DNA of 64,000 nucleotides from Sporosarcina sp. FSL K6-1508. GTDB lineage: Bacteria > Bacillota > Bacilli > Bacillales_A > Planococcaceae. The stretch covers positions 3,359,001 through 3,423,000 of the forward strand of contig NZ_JBBOXF010000001.1 of assembly GCF_038007465.1 (NCBI RefSeq), given 5' to 3'. How positions within the stretch are numbered: position 1 is the stretch's first letter; each line of letters opens with the position of its first letter. The notes below the pieces were generated by a model that was not told where the DNA came from, did not search any database, and saw nothing but the letters and a program-made list of their open reading frames with translations. The position numbers were made by a program, and so were the translations under genes. Below, in pieces: positions 61,261 through 64,000 of this stretch.

Positions 61261-61902
61261 TTATTTGTGTTCGTTTAATAATATTTCGACATGTTCACTG
61301 AAGCTTTCGAAGTCTATTTTGAGTCTCTCTGTCTGTCCTACAAAATTTGATATGTTTGCAACTCTTTGATCGTAAGGTAATTCCGGGAAAAGGGACAATT
61401 CATTATATAGGGTCGATAACATTCTGTTATATTTTAAATAGTCTTTAAGAAGGCCTTCTGTTAATTGGCTGGTCTCGATTTTTCTTGCTTCTTCACATAA
61501 CCATTCGGCGTCTATAACATATAATCTAAACTTGTATTCCCTTTCATCATCGTACGTTTTAGAAAATTCATCGGAAAAAAAGTTCAGTAAATTTATTAAT
61601 TGACTGTTAATGAATTGCAATTTGATTAAGTTATTCAAATCCGATTTTTTAATTTTATTGACTTCTGAACGCTTTCTCGTAAAAACGTCAAATCCAAATA
61701 TAATTAAAGCAGTACTACCTGTAATGACGGCACCAAGCAAAGCTCCATAAAAACTATCAGAAAATCCGAATAACTTTCCACCTTCAAAGGTTATGTTTAT
61801 TGTTAAACTAGACAACAATATATAAAGAATGAGCGATAGATTAATCAGTAGCAGCGCACCAATAAAAACTTTGTTAAATATACTCGAAACATTGTCACTC
61901 AA
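61261..61902 (-). CDS. two-helix membrane protein of the phage early region
   Basis: 213 residues from TTG 61902. Two helices near the N-terminus (about 12-35, 45-70), then a helical domain with many acidic and basic residues. It has a diverged counterpart in relic B (27637-28311). Its start overlaps the XtrA-like stop. Function unknown; superinfection exclusion or membrane targeting is possible but unproven. Confidence 0.65.
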   Translation of the reverse strand: MSDNVSSIFNKVFIGALLLINLSLILYILLSSLTINITFEGGKLFGFSDSFYGALLGAVITGSTALIIFGFDVFTRKRSEVNKIKKSDLNNLIKLQFINSQLINLLNFFSDEFSKTYDDEREYKFRLYVIDAEWLCEEARKIETSQLTEGLLKDYLKYNRMLSTLYNELSLFPELPYDQRVANISNFVGQTERLKIDFESFSEHVEILLNEHK

Positions 61903-62096
61903 AATTCCTCGCCCTCTTCCCTCCGCATCCTTCTAACTTTCCCCTGATGCGTAACAATCCTATATTCACCATGCTCCGGAAGTTCTCTCACTTTAGCAAT
62001 ACCCTCCGAAATAACCACCACACAGTTCATTGGTAGTTCCATTATACCAATTCCCAACAATAATGCATCTGTATTAAAAGTAATATCTTTATTCAC
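61899..62096 (-). CDS. XtrA/YqaO-like phage protein
   Basis: 65 residues from GTG 62096 (AAGGAGGGG upstream). MELPMNCVVVISEGIAKVRELPEHGEYRIVTHQGKVRRM is the conserved XtrA pattern. Function unknown in the family. It overlaps the membrane-protein gene by four bases. Confidence 0.8.
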   Translation of the reverse strand: MNKDITFNTDALLLGIGIMELPMNCVVVISEGIAKVRELPEHGEYRIVTHQGKVRRMRREEGEEF

Positions 62097-62179
62097 CAGG
62101 ACCCCTCCTTGTGTTATAATCAGTCTGCCTAGACGGGAGGAATCCTGTCTTTTTATTTGTCTAAAAGGTGGTAATTCTA

Positions 62180-62398
62180 TTGAACCCGTTTGAAGGTGTT
62201 GAATTTGACTGGATGCCAATCATCGGCCCGTTAGTTATTTTAATAGTTACGATGTTTGCTATCGCATTTATTTATAGAATATTTTTTAAGTGGTTGCCTA
62301 ATGGTTTATATAACTTCCTCATCGGTCCAGTGTGTCTAATTGGTCTTTATTTGTGGTTTGTTCCAATGAATGTGGGATTCTACGAACTTTTCAAATGA
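62180..62398 (+). CDS. small membrane protein on the opposite strand
   Basis: 72 residues from TTG 62180 (AAGGTGG upstream). Two to three hydrophobic helices (PLVILIVTMFAIAFIYRIFF, GLYNFLIGPVCLIGLYLWF). Divergent from its early neighbours. A piece of the same gene survives in relic A (24976-25050). Confidence 0.6.
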   Translation: MNPFEGVEFDWMPIIGPLVILIVTMFAIAFIYRIFFKWLPNGLYNFLIGPVCLIGLYLWFVPMNVGFYELFK

Positions 62399-62426
62399 TA
62401 CAAAGGCATCCTGGTCGATGTCTTTT

Positions 62427-62657
62427 TTATTGCCCAAATATCCCCTGCGGCCGTACCTGTATTTCCCCAAGTTCAGCCTGTTCAATAATGAGCAATCCGA
62501 TTTCCAAGTGCTTACGTCCTAACTCTTCTGCAATGCTGTCAACACTCATATCCGCTTCCCACATCGACCTGAATACATCTGTTTCCCGTTCTGTAAACAC
62601 CCAATCAATATCAACGTCATCAAGTAGCACACGCTTTTGTTCTTTAGCGTGGATCAT
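62427..62657 (-). CDS. phage HTH protein
   Basis: 76 residues. WVFTERETDVFRSMWEADMSVDSIAEELGRKHLEIGLLIIEQAELGEI is LuxR/sigma4-like HTH with a conserved IFGQ end. A close relative is 28496-28708. Confidence 0.65.
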   Translation of the reverse strand: MIHAKEQKRVLLDDVDIDWVFTERETDVFRSMWEADMSVDSIAEELGRKHLEIGLLIIEQAELGEIQVRPQGIFGQ

Positions 62658-62956
62658 TTGGATTCCTCCGCAATTTCGATTAGCTCTTTCATCGCTATTT
62701 CAACTGGCTTTCCGCTATAAATTTCAACAGCTTTCGAAAACCCTTCTAATGCTCCACGCAACCGTTCATTTTCTTCTTGTGATTTTAACCATTCGTTTCG
62801 CCAGTACAGACCATTAACTTCCTTTTCCGACTCCGGAAACCGACCAGCTTGCTCGCCCAACCAATGCCAATCTTCACCTTTAATTAATACATTTCCGTTT
62901 CCATCCGCCCCGATAGGACTCATATTTTCAAGTCGTTCCTCATTCGTCTCACTCAC
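62654..62956 (-). CDS. phage early protein, hypothetical
   Basis: 100 residues; GEDWHWLGEQAGRFPESEKEVNGLYWRNEWLKSQEENERLRGALEGF is helical and aromatic-rich. Four-base overlaps with both neighbours show one operon. Confidence 0.6.
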   Translation of the reverse strand: MSETNEERLENMSPIGADGNGNVLIKGEDWHWLGEQAGRFPESEKEVNGLYWRNEWLKSQEENERLRGALEGFSKAVEIYSGKPVEIAMKELIEIAEESK

Positions 62957-63249
62957 ACCAATACCTCCATTCCTTTCAGTTCATCCGTAAGCCGCATAAA
63001 CAACTTCATATCCTTTGCATCAAGCGCCATATCAATCTGCAACAGCAGCATGTCCTTGTCCGTGACATTCGTTTCGATGCTCGGATGATGTTCTAAATAT
63101 TGACGAGACATCTTGGATTCTTCAGACATTTCAGCCATAAGTTTTCGAGAGTTGATTTTCCCTATTTCCGCTAAAGCATTCGCATACACAGCGAACGAAA
63201 AGCCTTCCATCAATTTTTTAAACTCTTCACGTTGATGATCACTGTTCAT
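62953..63249 (-). CDS. phage early protein, hypothetical
   Basis: 98 residues, mainly helices (REEFKKLMEGFSFAVYANALAEIGKINSRKLMAEM, LLLQIDMALDAKDMKLFMRLTDELKGM). Overlaps neighbours by a few bases. No family recognised. Confidence 0.6.
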   Translation of the reverse strand: MNSDHQREEFKKLMEGFSFAVYANALAEIGKINSRKLMAEMSEESKMSRQYLEHHPSIETNVTDKDMLLLQIDMALDAKDMKLFMRLTDELKGMEVLV

Positions 63250-63404
63250 CCCATTCTCCCCCTCAAAAATATACGAATCATCCTCTTAACCAACGGATCA
63301 CTCTTACCAACCCGAACCCTCTTCACAACTTCACTATCCATCGGCAAACTCCCAAGATAAGCAAGTCTAGCCGCAGCCCTTTGTATTGTTTTTTGGTTGT
63401 TCAT
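63246..63404 (-). CDS. small basic phage protein, hypothetical
   Basis: 52 residues: MNNQKTIQRAAARLAYLGSLPMDSEVVKRVRVGKSDPLVKRMIRIFLRGRMG. Start ATG 63404 with AAAGGAGC upstream; its TGA overlaps the next ATG. Strongly basic, so it may bind nucleic acid. Confidence 0.6.
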   Translation of the reverse strand: MNNQKTIQRAAARLAYLGSLPMDSEVVKRVRVGKSDPLVKRMIRIFLRGRMG

Positions 63405-63517
63405 GACGGTGCTCCTTTGTGTCTTCTAATGTTCATTGCCAAGAAATTACGTGAGATATTGACAACGTTGTGCTTTCGAAATTAGTATCAATTTAAATTA
63501 CAAATGAGGTGTTTAAT

Positions 63518-63679
63518 TTGAATAAATTTAATGTAACTTTAAGTTACCGATACGAGTATCACAGTGAAAACGATGCAATTCTTCATCGTGAAAATATAGC
63601 TAGTGGCTTTATTTTAAAAAATTCTTATCCGACTAAATTTGGTACTTGGATTTGCGAATATGAGAAAGCAATCGTTTGA
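63518..63679 (+). CDS. small hypothetical protein, plus strand
   Basis: 53 residues from TTG 63518 (GAGGTG upstream): NKFNVTLSYRYEYHSENDAILHRENIASGFILKNSYPTKFGTWICEYEKAIV. Strand-rich. Opposite to its neighbours. Confidence 0.55.
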   Translation: MNKFNVTLSYRYEYHSENDAILHRENIASGFILKNSYPTKFGTWICEYEKAIV

Positions 63680-63701
63680 TTTGCTGCGCGTAATGGTCGT
63701 A

Positions 63702-63878
63702 CTACGAAGTAATTGGCTTACATGTTTGACAGATTCTAATGCTATATGGTTTATCTCCTTTGAAAGCTGAGCCAAACAAATAATGGTATTTAGACCTTTT
63801 AACAATAGGCTTTAGGCAATCGTCACAAATATAATCTCGCCTTGCTGTTTGCACGACTTCTTTAATTACACTACTCAT
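63702..63878 (-). CDS. small zinc-ribbon-like protein
   Basis: 58 residues. Two CxxC pairs, YICDDCLKP near residue 18 and RICQTCKP near residue 50, fit a treble-clef or zinc ribbon. ATG 63878 has GAAGGGG upstream. Regulation or nuclease accessory role possible. Confidence 0.6.
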   Translation of the reverse strand: MSSVIKEVVQTARRDYICDDCLKPIVKRSKYHYLFGSAFKGDKPYSIRICQTCKPITS

Positions 63879-63908
63879 AAAAATCCCCTTCCTGCTTCGC
63901 CTTTTGTG

Positions 63909-64000
63909 TCAACCGCGCCACAGTTCCCAACCTTCTCGCTGCAGCCGTTTCAGCTCCTTGCCCCAAAGGGGCTCATAGGACCAAACCTTATGACCACTTT
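63909..64000 (-). CDS. phage protein, C-terminal end only
   Basis: The frame ...SGHKVWSYEPLWGKELKRLQREGWELWRG stops at 63909 and begins beyond the right edge. Aromatic-rich, no family recognised. Confidence 0.5.
   Translation of the reverse strand, partial: SGHKVWSYEPLWGKELKRLQREGWELWRG

Larger units (their letters stand above)
35271..64000 (-). mobile_element. contractile-tailed PBSX/Xkd-like prophage, continues beyond the window
   Basis: The gene order lysis - baseplate - tail - head - terminase - early is read right to left almost entirely from the minus strand, with little space between genes. Structural genes of the PBSX (XkdC-XkdX, XtmA/B) set are nearly complete. No integrase or attachment site is visible inside the window; the left border is somewhere near 35.1-35.4 kb. 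The prophage looks intact in its late part. Confidence 0.9.

Noticed and set aside
63614..63805. 63-codon minus-strand frame
   Set aside because: The overlapping frame at 63702-63878 has a ribosome binding site and two CxxC pairs, and 63518-63679 covers the rest on the other strand.

Overview
The window is AT-rich, uses ATG/GTG/TTG starts behind strong AGGAGG-type ribosome binding sites, and carries a ykkC (guanidine-I) riboswitch, a bacterial nitric oxide synthase, YolD-like and PBSX-type phage genes. This points to a Bacillota host of the order Bacillales. The many short intergenic hairpin repeats and one GC-rich dispersed repeat suggest a Planococcaceae relative (Sporosarcina / Psychrobacillus-like); the genus is an inference.

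Left part (about 1-10 kb): the end of a LysR regulator converges on a CynX-type MFS exporter. An IS256-family element with perfect 8-bp target duplications has split a tiny membrane-peptide gene. A guanidine-I riboswitch controls a two-gene SMR exporter (YkkCD/Gdx type). A complete IS21-family element (istA/istB) follows.

Middle part (about 10-35 kb): ordinary accessory genes are mixed with decayed prophage pieces. The genes include an SDR reductase, NO synthase, polysaccharide deacetylase, acetyltransferases, a Nudix hydrolase, a cupin, a PadR/DUF2812 pair, a ferritin-like protein, and a ComEC-like metallo-hydrolase with DUF3006. The prophage pieces are a terminase small-subunit relic, a CD1375-like tail relic, and relics of the phage early region; several match parts of the intact prophage in the same window. 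Two paralogous small operons, one ending in a YolD-like gene, share promoters in which a LexA-like box lies in a 17-bp spacer. An ORF-less group II intron is present near 25.5 kb. Three families of short hairpin repeats recur between genes.

Right part (about 35.3 kb to beyond 64 kb): a contractile-tail (PBSX/XkdX-like) prophage lies almost wholly on the minus strand and runs off the right edge. In transcription order it has early genes (zinc ribbon, HTH, XtrA-like, RinA/ArpU-like), terminases, portal, head morphogenesis, scaffold, decoration, capsid, connectors, sheath, tube, a frameshifted tail chaperone, tape measure, LysM and baseplate proteins, a tail fibre with a PQQ-like propeller, a CD1375-like peptide, holin and a two-domain lysin. 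Points of interest are a lipoprotein gene with its own terminator between chaperone and tape measure, an XRE regulator fused to an RNA-polymerase alpha-CTD-like domain, and a membrane-anchored EVE/Mrr-N-like protein beside the prophage that is a candidate defence gene.
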